A stretch of 64,000 bases of DNA, from positions 124,001-188,000 of the forward strand of contig JANQSN010000028.1 in the NCBI GenBank assembly GCA_028284045.1. The letters are read 5' to 3'. Position numbers and translations under genes: made by a program. Shown here piece by piece: positions 25,574 through 33,553 of this stretch. Source of the stretch: Alphaproteobacteria bacterium (GTDB lineage: Bacteria > Pseudomonadota > Alphaproteobacteria > DSM-16000 > Inquilinaceae). How positions within the stretch are numbered: the first letter of the stretch is position 1; every line of letters starts with the position of its first letter. Below the pieces are notes generated by a model that worked only from the letters and a program-made list of their open reading frames with translations, was not told the DNA's origin and did not search any database.

Positions 25574-26737
25574 ATGACCGAACCGAAGGGCGATCCAAAA
25601 AGCGGCAAGCTGAGATTCAGCACGGCCGTCATAGCCACAATTGTCGGCACGATTTCCACCATTGTTTTTGCAATCATCGTCGGCGCTGCCGGGGGATATG
25701 CAAAACACCGCTTCGACGCATCGCGTGAAAAAGATGATTGGAGCAGACAATTTATTGAGAGTCAGTTAGCTAAGATCTACTCATCAGTGCGATCTTTGAA
25801 TGACTTCCAGCAAGTGCTCGCAACAGGAACAGCCGGCGAGATTCATCAGTATTGGGATTCATCGGTGGAACCCACCCTTCGAGATCTTGAAGATTCACAG
25901 TTCTCGTTCCTGTATTTCGCTGCCACCCATAACCTACAGGAGATTTCCGCACTGCTGTTTGGGCCCCGCCCCTCCGCGGACGACGGTGGATCTGCCGTTT
26001 TCAACCCGGAGCGGGATATCTGGACACGATGCGGCGTGCGGATCCGCGTGTCGGATATCGCGGAAAGCAACGGGGCGTTGTCTGAAATCGAACCGGACCC
26101 TGAGGATTGTCACGAATTCGTTGGCGAATTCCGTGACCAACACCACGGAACAATTAATCTGGCCGCCGACTTCGTCCCTTCACCGACGGAGTTGACGCAC
26201 GATATCTCCATCGACCTCATCAACTACCCTGCGAGGCGAGATGGTCGCGAACACACCTATCGAACCATCGTGCTGCCCGCCGGCCTATTCAACAAAATCG
26301 ATCACGCGATTGGCTATAGCGAATATATAAGGGAGTGCTCGATTATACTTGGAGATTTCTTCGTGCAATCCGGTGTTATTCGCGACCTTGACGCAACAAC
26401 CGTGTCAGACTGGCGCCCCTTCGCCGGCCGCTTCAACTTCGTCACGCCCACTGAGTGGGGCCTCTATCAGGCAACTCGCTATAACCCCGACGCACCCGTC
26501 ACCGGGTCATGGAACAGCGTTCGCAGTCGGATCCATGCCCACAACATCCGTACGGTCACGTCCGTCACGAACGACGTCGACAGAGACGTCAAACGCTGTC
26601 GGCGGCTCGACACCATTCGCGGCCTGCTGGCGACTCAGACAGCCGTGATCGAGCATGAGGCGAACCGGCTGTTCCTTCACGCCCAGGAGATTCTGTTGGA
26701 GGAGCGGGTGACGCTCTTCGACCAGGATTTGTTGTGA
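25574..26737 (+). CDS. Unknown protein with one N-terminal transmembrane helix
   Basis: This is a 387-residue protein of unknown function. One transmembrane helix lies at about residues 16-41 (STAVIATIVGTISTIVFAIIVGAAGG), and the remaining 340 residues are soluble, rich in Asp, Arg and aromatic residues, with no motif I recognise. Codon use is less GC-biased than in neighbouring genes, so it may have been acquired. The start ATG at 25574 follows a G-run; the longer frame from 25478 is not supported. The upstream gap carries two copies of ACATTAAAC 24 bp apart (from 25439 and 25463). Confidence 0.65.
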   Translation: MTEPKGDPKSGKLRFSTAVIATIVGTISTIVFAIIVGAAGGYAKHRFDASREKDDWSRQFIESQLAKIYSSVRSLNDFQQVLATGTAGEIHQYWDSSVEPTLRDLEDSQFSFLYFAATHNLQEISALLFGPRPSADDGGSAVFNPERDIWTRCGVRIRVSDIAESNGALSEIEPDPEDCHEFVGEFRDQHHGTINLAADFVPSPTELTHDISIDLINYPARRDGREHTYRTIVLPAGLFNKIDHAIGYSEYIRECSIILGDFFVQSGVIRDLDATTVSDWRPFAGRFNFVTPTEWGLYQATRYNPDAPVTGSWNSVRSRIHAHNIRTVTSVTNDVDRDVKRCRRLDTIRGLLATQTAVIEHEANRLFLHAQEILLEERVTLFDQDLL

Positions 26738-26755
26738 GCAACCAGCGTCGCGCCG

Positions 26756-27163
26756 TTAGTCGAGGATGACGTAGCCGCGTTCGTTCAGGCAGTTGCGCAT
26801 CACCTGGTCGGCGGTGCGCGTGCTGTCGCTGCCGCCGCTGATCGCGCCGCCGGCCCCGCCGGTCGCGGCGCCGACCGCGGCCCCCAACCCGGCGTCGCCG
26901 CCGAAGGCCCCGGCGATGGCGCCGAGCGCCGCGCCGGCTGCCGCCCCGACCAGCGTGCTGGTCACCACCCGTTCGCCGGGATCGACCTGATCGGCGAAGT
27001 GCTGGCAGACCGCCAGGTCCTGCTGATAGGCGACGGAATCGAACCCCGGCTGCGCCGTGTCGACGATCGGCGCGCGGGCACATGCCGCCGACAGGATCAC
27101 CACCGCCCCAAGGACGCAGAACCGGCGGGCACCGCCGGGCGCAGCGCGCCTGTAACCTGGCAT
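26756..27163 (-). CDS. Glycine-zipper lipoprotein
   Basis: This small lipoprotein of 135 residues has a signal ending VVILSAACARA, with Cys28 as the probable lipidation site. After a short domain (FDSVAYQQDLAVCQHFADQV) comes a Gly/Ala-rich hairpin (VGAAAGAALGAIAGAFGG...GAAVGAATGGAGG), typical of YMGG/glycine-zipper proteins that pack against membranes. The C-terminus has a conserved MRNCLNERGY motif. The start at 27163 leaves out 22 unlikely upstream residues. It is convergent with the unknown gene at 25574. Its role is probably structural at the outer membrane. Confidence 0.75.
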   Translation of the reverse strand: MPGYRRAAPGGARRFCVLGAVVILSAACARAPIVDTAQPGFDSVAYQQDLAVCQHFADQVDPGERVVTSTLVGAAAGAALGAIAGAFGGDAGLGAAVGAATGGAGGAISGGSDSTRTADQVMRNCLNERGYVILD

Positions 27164-27295
27164 GGGGCTCACCCCTTCCCAACCGCATCGATCCGGGCGG
27201 CCGGACCGGCCGTCGACGTCTCCTGCCACCAGTCTTTGTCAAAAAACGGGCAGGGCGTCCACCCGGCACCCTGGTTTATCGGTAGGCCGCGGCGC

Positions 27296-28555
27296 TCACC
27301 CCCGGGGGCGGTCGCGGCTCAGCGCCGCGGCCAGGGCCGCCACGGCCACCAGCACGGGCACGGTCAGGAACGCTTCGCGATAGGCCGCGGCCTCGTAGAT
27401 CGGGCGGCCGTCGACCAGCGTGCCGTCCCATTGCCGGTCGAGAAGCCAGCCGATCAGCGGCTGCATGATCGCCCCACCGACCAGCATCACGCCGGTATTG
27501 ATCACGCCCATGACGGCGCCGCTCGCCTCGGCCGGCACATGCTCGCGCCCGGCGGCGAAGGCGACCACCATGCCGCCGGCCACCAGGCTGCCGACGATGA
27601 CCAGGGCGGCAAGCGCGCCGATGGAGTGGTCCGGCTCGGCGAAGGCCCAGGCGTAGCAGGCCGTGCTGGCCACCGCCGACACCGTCATCGGCAGCCGACG
27701 CCGGCCGATGCGGTCGGACAGCCAGCCCACGACGATCGAGCCGATCCCCCAGGACACCAGCATGGCCGAGGTGACCAGGGCGGCCGAGGACCGGTCCAAG
27801 CCATAGGCGGTCTGCAGGAACGGCACGCCCCACAGCGCCCCGAAGGTCAGCGCCGGCACCGACATGCAGGCGCCGAAGATGGCCATCAGCCAGGTCTGGC
27901 GCCGGCCGACGGCCAGCCGCAGGCCACGCCCCAGCGCCCGCCAGCCGCCACCGGCGGTCCCTGACAGCCGGTGCTGCGGCAAACCGCGGGCCAGCAGCAC
28001 GCACAGCACCACGCCGACCACGCCCGCCGCCACCATGGTCGGCCGCCAGCCGAACCCCGCGACCGACAGCGCCAGCGGCGCCTGCCCGGCCACCGCCCCC
28101 GCCATCCCGCAGGCCAGCGTCATGCCGGTGACGCCGGCGAAGCGCTCCTTGGGCAGGCCGGCGGCCGCCACCGACAGCGTACCGACCCAGGTGAAGGCCG
28201 CCCCGGCGCCGATCAGCAGGCGGCCGAGATAGGCAATCTCGATGGTCGGCGCCAACGCGAACAACAGGCTGCCCGCCCCGCAGGCCACCGCCGCGATGGA
28301 CAGCATCCGGCGCGGCCCCCAGGTGTCGAGCATCAGCCCCACCGGGATCTGCAGCCCGGCATAGGCGTAGAAGTAGAGCGCCGACAGAGTGCCGGTGAGG
28401 GCGGCGCTGGCGGCGAAATCGCGCATCAGCTCGTCGACCATCACGCTCGGCGACACGCGCAGGAAGAAGCCGTAGAGATAGAACGACGCGGCCAGCCCCC
28501 AGGCGAGCCACGGGCCGACCGCCCCCCCGCCGGCTTGCGCCTCGACGCGGGTCAT
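27296..28555 (-). CDS. MFS transporter
   Basis: This is a 419-residue major facilitator superfamily carrier with about twelve membrane helices. LMLDTWGPRRML (loop 2-3 signature region) and the matching WLSDRIGRRRLPMT in the second half are typical. YFYAYAGLQIPVGLMLDTWG resembles a subgroup often annotated as organic-anion or hexuronate-like carriers. Nothing in the sequence defines the substrate. ATG 28555 faces the divergent CoA-binding gene, which starts at 28616 across a 60-bp gap, so the two share a promoter region. Confidence 0.85.
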   Translation of the reverse strand: MTRVEAQAGGGAVGPWLAWGLAASFYLYGFFLRVSPSVMVDELMRDFAASAALTGTLSALYFYAYAGLQIPVGLMLDTWGPRRMLSIAAVACGAGSLLFALAPTIEIAYLGRLLIGAGAAFTWVGTLSVAAAGLPKERFAGVTGMTLACGMAGAVAGQAPLALSVAGFGWRPTMVAAGVVGVVLCVLLARGLPQHRLSGTAGGGWRALGRGLRLAVGRRQTWLMAIFGACMSVPALTFGALWGVPFLQTAYGLDRSSAALVTSAMLVSWGIGSIVVGWLSDRIGRRRLPMTVSAVASTACYAWAFAEPDHSIGALAALVIVGSLVAGGMVVAFAAGREHVPAEASGAVMGVINTGVMLVGGAIMQPLIGWLLDRQWDGTLVDGRPIYEAAAYREAFLTVPVLVAVAALAAALSRDRPRG

Positions 28556-28615
28556 GGTCGGCTCGCCGGACGGGGGCCGCGGCCGCGCCGGGCGCTGCGA
28601 TTGGGGAGAGATGTC

Positions 28616-29110
28616 ATGGACGGCTCGGTGCCAGAGGAAGACGCCCGCCTTCGCCGTGCGCTCGCCGAGACGACGACGATTGCGGTGGTCGGTGCAAGCC
28701 CCGATCCCGCCCGGCCAAGCTTCGGCGTGATGGCGTATCTGCTGGACCGCGGGTACCGGGTCTTCCCGGTCAATCCGCGGGCCGCCGGCAGCGCCATCCT
28801 GGGCCAGCCCTGCCGGGCGCGGCTGTCGGACATCGGTGAGACGATCGATATGGTCGACATCTTTCGCAACGCGCAAGCGGCGGGCGCCGCGGTCGACGAG
28901 GCGCTGGCCTTGGCGCCGCGGCCCCGGGTGGTGTGGATGCAGCTCGGCGTGGTCAACCCGGCCGCCGCGGCGCGGGCCGCTGCCGCCGGCTGCGTCGTCG
29001 TGATGGACCGCTGTCCGAAGATCGAGTATGGCCGGCTCTTCGGCGACATCGACCGGGCCGCGCTGCCCGCAAGCCCACTCCCAGGACATGAAGGAATCGA
29101 CCGACCATGA
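28616..29110 (+). CDS. CoA-binding-domain protein (YccU type)
   Basis: This 164-residue protein has the CoA_binding Rossmann fold: TTIAVVGASPDPARPSFGVMAYLLDRGYRVFPVNP, IDMVDIFRNAQAAGAAVDEAL and VVWMQLGVVNPAAAARAAAAGCVVVMDRCPKIEY. Members resemble the nucleotide-binding part of succinyl-CoA synthetase, but their role is unclear. The stop overlaps the metY start by 4 bp (ATGA), so the two are translationally coupled. This pairing with O-acetylhomoserine sulfhydrylase recurs in bacteria and hints at a link to sulfur amino acids. Confidence 0.85.
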   Translation: MDGSVPEEDARLRRALAETTTIAVVGASPDPARPSFGVMAYLLDRGYRVFPVNPRAAGSAILGQPCRARLSDIGETIDMVDIFRNAQAAGAAVDEALALAPRPRVVWMQLGVVNPAAAARAAAAGCVVVMDRCPKIEYGRLFGDIDRAALPASPLPGHEGIDRP

Positions 29111-30417
29111 GTGAAGACACCCGCGGTTTCAGCACGCTCGCGATCCATGCGGGTGCCGCGCCGGACCCGGCGACGGGCGCCCGGCAGACGCCGATCTACC
29201 AGACGACGTCCTTCGTGTTCGAGGATGTCGATCACGCCGCCAGCCTGTTCAACCTGCAGAAGGTCGGCTTCATCTATTCGCGCCTGACCAACCCGACGGT
29301 GGCCACGCTGGAACAGCGCCTGGCCGCGCTGGAAGGCGGCGTGGGCGCCACCTGCACCTCGTCGGGCCATGCCGCGCAGCTCCTCGCCCTCTTCCCGATC
29401 ATGAAGCCGGGCGCGGAGATCGTCTCGGCCACCAAGCTCTATGGCGGCACCATCAACCAGTTCCGCAACAGCTTCCCGCAGGCCTTCGGCTGGTCGGCGA
29501 AGATGGTGGACGCGGACGATCCGGCGGCGGTCCGCGCCGCCATCGGCCCGAACACCCATTGCGTGTTCATCGAGAGCCTGGCCAACCCCGGCGGCGTCGT
29601 GCAGGACATCGCCGCGATTGCGGAGGTCGCCCATCAGGCCGGCGTGCCGCTGATCGTCGACAACACCATGGCGACCCCCTATCTGTGCCGGCCGCTGGAG
29701 CATGGCGCCGACATCATCGTCCACTCCACCACCAAGTTCCTGTCCGGCAACGGCACCTCGGTCGGCGGCGCGGTCATCGATGCCGGCCGGTTCGACTGGT
29801 CGCAGTCCGACAAGTTCGAGGGGCTGACCCGGCCCGACCCCGGCTATCATGGCATGCGGTTCCAGGAGACCTTCGGTCCGCTGGCCCTGACCATCCACGG
29901 CCATGCCGTGGGCCTGCGCGATCTCGGCACCACCCTGGCGCCGCAGAACGCCTTTCTGACCCTGCTCGGCATCGAGACGCTGTCCTTGCGCATGCAGCGC
30001 CACTGCGAAAACGCCGCGGCGGTGGCGGCCCATCTGGAAGGCCACCCGGCGGTAAGCTGGGTGAACTATGCCGGGCTGGCGTCCTCCCCCTACAAGGCGC
30101 TGGCCGACCGGTACATGGCCAAGGGCGCGGGCGCGGTCTTCACCTTCGGGCTGAAGGGCGGCTACGACGCCGGGGTGAAGATGGTGGAGAGCGTGGAGCT
30201 GTTCAGCCATCTCGCCAATATCGGCGATGCCCGCTCGCTGATCATTCATCCCGCCTCCACCACCCATCGCCAGCTGTCGCCGGAGGATCAGGCTCTGGCC
30301 GGCGCCGGGCCGGACGTGGTGCGGCTGTCCGTCGGCATCGAGGACGTCGCCGACATCATCGCCGATCTCGACCAGGCGCTGGACAAGGCGTCGGCCGGCC
30401 GCAGCGCGGCGGAGTGA
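29107..30417 (+). CDS. metY: O-acetylhomoserine sulfhydrylase (O-acetylhomoserine aminocarboxypropyltransferase)
   Basis: This is a PLP enzyme of the Cys/Met metabolism family, making homocysteine from O-acetylhomoserine and sulfide. The sequence is 436 residues, the usual length. FSTLAIHAGAAPDPATGARQTPIYQTTSF is the MetY N-terminus, YSRLTNPT follows, and the Schiff-base lysine is Lys210 in HSTTKFLSGNGTSVGG. C-terminal SLIIHPASTTHRQL also fits MetY rather than cystathionine enzymes. It is coupled to the CoA-binding gene, and a strong stem-loop (30424-30471) follows the stop. Confidence 0.93.
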   Translation: MSEDTRGFSTLAIHAGAAPDPATGARQTPIYQTTSFVFEDVDHAASLFNLQKVGFIYSRLTNPTVATLEQRLAALEGGVGATCTSSGHAAQLLALFPIMKPGAEIVSATKLYGGTINQFRNSFPQAFGWSAKMVDADDPAAVRAAIGPNTHCVFIESLANPGGVVQDIAAIAEVAHQAGVPLIVDNTMATPYLCRPLEHGADIIVHSTTKFLSGNGTSVGGAVIDAGRFDWSQSDKFEGLTRPDPGYHGMRFQETFGPLALTIHGHAVGLRDLGTTLAPQNAFLTLLGIETLSLRMQRHCENAAAVAAHLEGHPAVSWVNYAGLASSPYKALADRYMAKGAGAVFTFGLKGGYDAGVKMVESVELFSHLANIGDARSLIIHPASTTHRQLSPEDQALAGAGPDVVRLSVGIEDVADIIADLDQALDKASAGRSAAE

Positions 30418-30423
30418 CGATCG

Positions 30424-30471
30424 GGCGGCGCATCCGGGCCGGCGCAGCGCCGCGCGGCCCGGATGCCCGCC
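30424..30471. terminator. Long stem-loop between convergent genes, likely bidirectional terminator
   Basis: GCATCCGGGCCG (30430-30441) pairs perfectly with CGGCCCGGATGC (30455-30466), and after a one-base bulge GGCGG (30424-30428) pairs with CCGCC (30467-30471), giving a 17-bp stem. It lies between the convergent stops of metY and the MFS gene. There is no T-run, so factor-independent termination is not certain. Confidence 0.55.
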
Positions 30472-30488
30472 GCGACGGCGGTTAGGGC

Positions 30489-31700
30489 TCACGTGGCGGT
30501 GGCGGGCAGCGCCACCCCGCCGGCCCGCCGGGCGGTGCCCGGCAGCAGGCTCGCCGCGGCCAGCGCCAACACGCTGACCCCGGCCAGGCTCCACAGCACC
30601 GGGGTGAAGGTGCCGGTCCAACCGTAGAGCGATGCGATCAACTGCACGGCGACCGGCGCCATGCCGAAGGCCACCACGAATTTCAGGCCATATGCGAGAC
30701 CCCGGTGGCGCGAGGGCGTGTAGCGGGCCAGCAACAGGTTCTCCGCCGGCAGCAGCAGATTGCCGACGAACACGGTGGCCGCCGCCACGACCACCAGCGG
30801 CAGCCCGCCGATGACACTGCAGGCGAGCAGAAGCGGCGCCTGGAAGACCAGCCCCCCGAGATAGACCCGCTTGAGGTCGAAGCGGTCGCACAACAGGCCG
30901 CCCAACACCTGCGAGCCGGTGGCCAGCAGGTAGACCACGGTGATCAGCCCGCCGACGCCGATCATATCGCTGCCGCCGAGCGAGCCGCCCAGACTGTCGG
31001 CGAACCAGCGCGGCATGCCGATCTGCAGCGCGTTGAAGACCAGCCCACCGGCCGCCATGGTGACCGTCAGGACAAGGAAGGCGCGCACCAAGTCGCCGCG
31101 CGCGCTGGGCGGATCGGGACGCCGGTCGACCCGCACCTCGCGCACCAGGCCCACTGCGATCGCCAGCGTCAGCGCCAGCCCGGCCGCCATGGACACCACC
31201 CCCGGCACCCAGAAGGCGGCGCGCCAGTCGAACCATTGGGTCAGCGTCGCCGCGATCAGCGCCGCGGTGGCGACGCCGATCCCGCCGAACACGCCCAAGA
31301 GCCCCATCACGCGGCCCCGGTTGTAGGAGTGGCGGACCACCCAGCTCATGCCGACGGGGTGGTAGATCGCCGCCCCCAGCCCGAGCACGACCAGGGCGAC
31401 GACGAGCTGCGTCGGCCCCTCCACCAGGCCCGCCAGCGCCGCCCCGGCCCCGGTCACCCAGAAGAACACCGCCATCATCCGCGCTTCGCCGATGCGGTCG
31501 CCGAGCCAGCCGGCCAGCGGTGCGGCGATGCCGATCATCAGGCTGCCCAGGGTCCACAGCCCGATCAGCTCCGCATAGGGCATCTGCCAGACCTCTTCCA
31601 AGGTCAGCACGATGGTGAGAAAGAGGGCCGACAGCACATGCATCACCGTATGGCCGATGCAGGCGAAGCCGATGGATAGGCGAGCGTTGAGCGGGCTCAT
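30489..31700 (-). CDS. MFS transporter (FSR/nitrate-porter-like)
   Basis: This is a major facilitator carrier of 403 residues with twelve predicted helices. The N-terminus (RLSIGFACIGHTVMHVLSALFLTIVLTLE) and GLGAAIYHPVGMSWVVRH resemble the fosmidomycin-resistance branch of MFS. GWLGDRIGEARMM and LLCDRFDLKRVYLGG are the paired loop motifs. It does not look like PucC/LhaA, despite lying back to back with the antenna gene. ATG 31700 was chosen over an in-frame TTG at 31715. The substrate is unknown. Confidence 0.83.
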   Translation of the reverse strand: MSPLNARLSIGFACIGHTVMHVLSALFLTIVLTLEEVWQMPYAELIGLWTLGSLMIGIAAPLAGWLGDRIGEARMMAVFFWVTGAGAALAGLVEGPTQLVVALVVLGLGAAIYHPVGMSWVVRHSYNRGRVMGLLGVFGGIGVATAALIAATLTQWFDWRAAFWVPGVVSMAAGLALTLAIAVGLVREVRVDRRPDPPSARGDLVRAFLVLTVTMAAGGLVFNALQIGMPRWFADSLGGSLGGSDMIGVGGLITVVYLLATGSQVLGGLLCDRFDLKRVYLGGLVFQAPLLLACSVIGGLPLVVVAAATVFVGNLLLPAENLLLARYTPSRHRGLAYGLKFVVAFGMAPVAVQLIASLYGWTGTFTPVLWSLAGVSVLALAAASLLPGTARRAGGVALPATAT

Positions 31701-31832
31701 GAAAAGAAGGGCCAAGCAAGCGGCGACGAGTGCGGCAGGTCACCATGCCCGGCGCCGTCTCGCCGCACAATCGGTGGCGTGGGCGAAGCTGCTTTGCCGT
31801 CGGCGATCAGGGCCATCTGCGGAAGACCGCAC

Positions 31833-31850
31833 TGTCAATGATGATTGACG
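31833..31850. promoter_or_regulatory. Perfect dyad upstream of the antenna beta gene, PpsR-like candidate
   Basis: GTCAAT (31834-31839) and ATTGAC (31844-31849) are perfect inverted arms around 4 bp. The same sequence reads TGTC-N10-GACG, one base from the TGTC-N10-GACA site bound by the photosynthesis repressor PpsR/CrtJ. It lies about 90 bp before the antenna gene and also upstream of the divergent MFS gene. Confidence 0.4.
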
Positions 31851-31938
31851 CATCTTGTGACAATCGAACTTGACAGTCGCGAGGCAGCATGACACCCTTT
31901 TCTGGGCGATTGTCGCGTCGGGAAACGGGGAAAGACCG

Positions 31939-32106
31939 ATGGCGAACGGCAGGCATCTGGCGGCGAGGTGGAACCGCACCGGGCTGACGGCCGAGGAGGC
32001 CAAGCAGCTCCACGCCATGGTGCTGCGCGGCCTGGTCCTGTGGCTCGGCATCTCGCTGTTCGTGCATCTGCTGGCCTGGGCCTGGATGCCCTGGCTCGCC
32101 GGCTGA
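31939..32106 (+). CDS. Light-harvesting complex beta polypeptide (orphan, PucB/PufB family)
   Basis: This 55-residue protein matches antenna beta chains of purple bacteria. The N-terminal segment LTAEEAKQLHAM (17-28) is the conserved cytoplasmic part with the first His (His25). It is followed by one transmembrane helix and FVHLLAWAWMPWLAG, where His43 sits in the bacteriochlorophyll-binding position and Trp47, Trp49, Pro51 and Trp52 match the WxWRPW signature, with Met50 replacing Arg. The ATG at 31939 follows GGGGAAAG. No alpha-chain gene precedes or follows; cutA begins on the other strand 14 bp later. It implies a phototrophic relative or a relic, and pairing with an alpha chain encoded elsewhere is likely. 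Confidence 0.85.
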   Translation: MANGRHLAARWNRTGLTAEEAKQLHAMVLRGLVLWLGISLFVHLLAWAWMPWLAG

Positions 32107-32119
32107 GGTCGTCAGACCC

Positions 32120-32503
32120 CTAGTCACTCGGCCTGGTCTCCGTACTGATCCAATCCAGAAACGGCGGGTGCCCGCCTACCATTTCCAGCGCCACGACGCA
32201 GGGGCAGTCGTAGCTGTGCAGGTCCGCGACCCGCGCGGTCAGAGCCGCCAACCGATCTTGGGTCGTCTTGGCGATCATCACCACCTCGCGCCCCTCCTCC
32301 ACCGCGCCCTCCCAGCGGTAGAGCGATACCATCCCCTCCAGCAGGTTGACGCAGGCCGCCAGCCGCTCCTCAACCAGCCGGGCGCCGATGCGCCGCGCCT
32401 CCGCGAGGTCCCCGGCGGTCATGTAGACCCATAGCCGCCGGCCCCCCGCCGCCTCACCTGTCGGCTCGTGTTCCGCCAATGTCCGTCTCCCAACCAACGT
32501 CAT
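32120..32503 (-). CDS. cutA: CutA family divalent-cation tolerance protein
   Basis: This 127-residue protein is in the CutA1 family of trimeric, ferredoxin-like-fold proteins linked to copper tolerance. Family motifs are VEERLAACVNLLEGMVSLYRWEGAVEE, EVVMIAKTTQDRL, LHSYDCPCVVALEMVGGHPPFLDWI. The C-terminal Cys-Pro-Cys lies where many members have YEVPE. The N-terminal 20 residues are an extra, poorly conserved extension, so a later start is conceivable, but the only good ATG is at 32503. The gene is convergent with the antenna beta gene. Confidence 0.9.
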   Translation of the reverse strand: MTLVGRRTLAEHEPTGEAAGGRRLWVYMTAGDLAEARRIGARLVEERLAACVNLLEGMVSLYRWEGAVEEGREVVMIAKTTQDRLAALTARVADLHSYDCPCVVALEMVGGHPPFLDWISTETRPSD

Positions 32504-32581
32504 GCGGCGCTAGACTAGCATGCGCGGTCCGGACCCTGGGGGCGGGGTGACACCGGGCACGCATGAGGGCGGGGGTTTCCC

Positions 32582-32860
32582 ATGACGACGGCTCACGACA
32601 TCCGTGCGGCCGCGCCGAGCCGTGCGCAGTTGCGCTGGCTGGGGCGCGGGCTCAGCCAGCCCGGCGGCAAGCTGCCGCTGTTCGACCGGCGCGGCCAGCG
32701 GGTCGGCGACAGCCTGGTGCGCGCCTGTCTGGAGGCGGGTTGGGCGGAACCCTGGTTCAGCAATCCGCTGAAGCCCGACTGGCTGGTCTGCCGGCTGACC
32801 GAGACCGGCCGCCGCCTGGCCGAAGGGGCGGATGACGCCGGTCCACACGCTGAGACCTAG
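32582..32860 (+). CDS. Small hypothetical protein
   Basis: This 92-residue soluble protein is not one I recognise. QLRWLGRGLSQPGGKLPLFDRRGQRVGDSLVRACLEAGWAEPWFSNPLKPDWLVCRLTETGRRLAEG looks like a compact helical domain with a winged-helix-like end, where GWAEPWFSNP precedes a CRLTETGR motif reminiscent of small DNA-binding or regulatory proteins. A GGCGGGGGTTTCCC stretch precedes the ATG. It is flanked by cutA on one side and an ABC ATPase remnant on the other. Confidence 0.6.
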   Translation: MTTAHDIRAAAPSRAQLRWLGRGLSQPGGKLPLFDRRGQRVGDSLVRACLEAGWAEPWFSNPLKPDWLVCRLTETGRRLAEGADDAGPHAET

Positions 32861-32994
32861 ACGGTCGCCAGCCCGGTCCGGTCCATCCGGGCCTCCGACC
32901 GCTCATCCAGGCCCATCGCCGGCTCGTCCAGCAGCAACACCGTCGGTGCCGTCGCCAAGACCATTGCCAGCGCCCGGCTTGGCCGGCGCCGGAT
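32857..32994 (-). pseudogene. Remnant of an ABC-transporter ATPase
   Basis: The reverse strand encodes about 45 residues ending in a stop at 32857. They read SRALAMVLATAPTVLLLDEPAMGLDE, the end of the signature region, a full Walker B (VLLLDEP) and the D-loop of an ABC ATPase, closest in style to branched-chain amino acid LivF/LivG proteins. A stop codon lies just upstream in the same frame, and no Walker A or C-terminal domain is present nearby. This is a decayed fragment rather than a working gene. Confidence 0.65.
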
Positions 32995-33097
32995 CCTGCG
33001 CTATCTAGCAGGTGGGAGAGCCGCGTGGGACGCATCGCTGGACCGGTCCCACCCGCCGGCCCGGCGACGTTGCGCGACCTTGGGAAGGACGGCGATC

Positions 33098-33553
33098 TTG
33101 GCGACCGAAGCGACGCGGGAGACGGCCGACGGGTCGGACAAGCGTCTGTCGATCAGACGCCTCGTCTTCCGGATCGTCGGCTACATCGCCTTTGCGGTCG
33201 GACTGGTCGGGTTGGCGCTGCCGGTCCTGCCGACGACGATCTTCTGGATCATCGCGGCTGGCTGCTTCGCCCAAAGCTCGCCGGAGATGTACCGGCGCAT
33301 CCTGGCCTGGCCCGGCATCGGACGCACCGTCGACGACTTCATCACCCACGGCATCATCCGCCGGAAGGGTAAGATCTTCGCCATCGCCGGCATGGCGGCG
33401 GCCACCGCGCTGGTGGCCCTGTCGCCGATGGCCAAGGTGGCGACGGTGATCGCTCTCGTCGGCATCGCCATCGGCGCCACCTATGTCCTCACCCGGCCGG
33501 AAAGCCTGCCGCCGACCGCCGCTGCCCGGGCGCAGGACGGCGATGTCGCCTGA
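33098..33553 (+). CDS. YbaN-like inner-membrane protein (DUF454)
   Basis: This is a 151-residue membrane protein of the YbaN/DUF454 family. The motif [44 protein letters not shown] is diagnostic, followed by [19 protein letters not shown] and two more helices. The function of the family is unknown. The TTG at 33098 was preferred because GGGAAGG lies about 9 bp upstream; an in-frame TTG at 33080 is the alternative. The stop overlaps the next gene by 11 bp. Confidence 0.82.
   Translation: MATEATRETADGSDKRLSIRRLVFRIVGYIAFAVGLVGLALPVLPTTIFWIIAAGCFAQSSPEMYRRILAWPGIGRTVDDFITHGIIRRKGKIFAIAGMAAATALVALSPMAKVATVIALVGIAIGATYVLTRPESLPPTAAARAQDGDVA

Noticed and set aside
30489..31700. Possibility that the MFS gene beside the antenna gene is PucC/LhaA
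   Set aside because: Its N-terminus and motifs fit the FSR/nitrate-porter branch of MFS, not the bacteriochlorophyll delivery family.
28552..31770. 1072-codon minus-strand frame opposite metY and overlapping MFS genes
   Set aside because: Antisense to metY, whose PLP motif and length are complete; the frame has no domain of its own.
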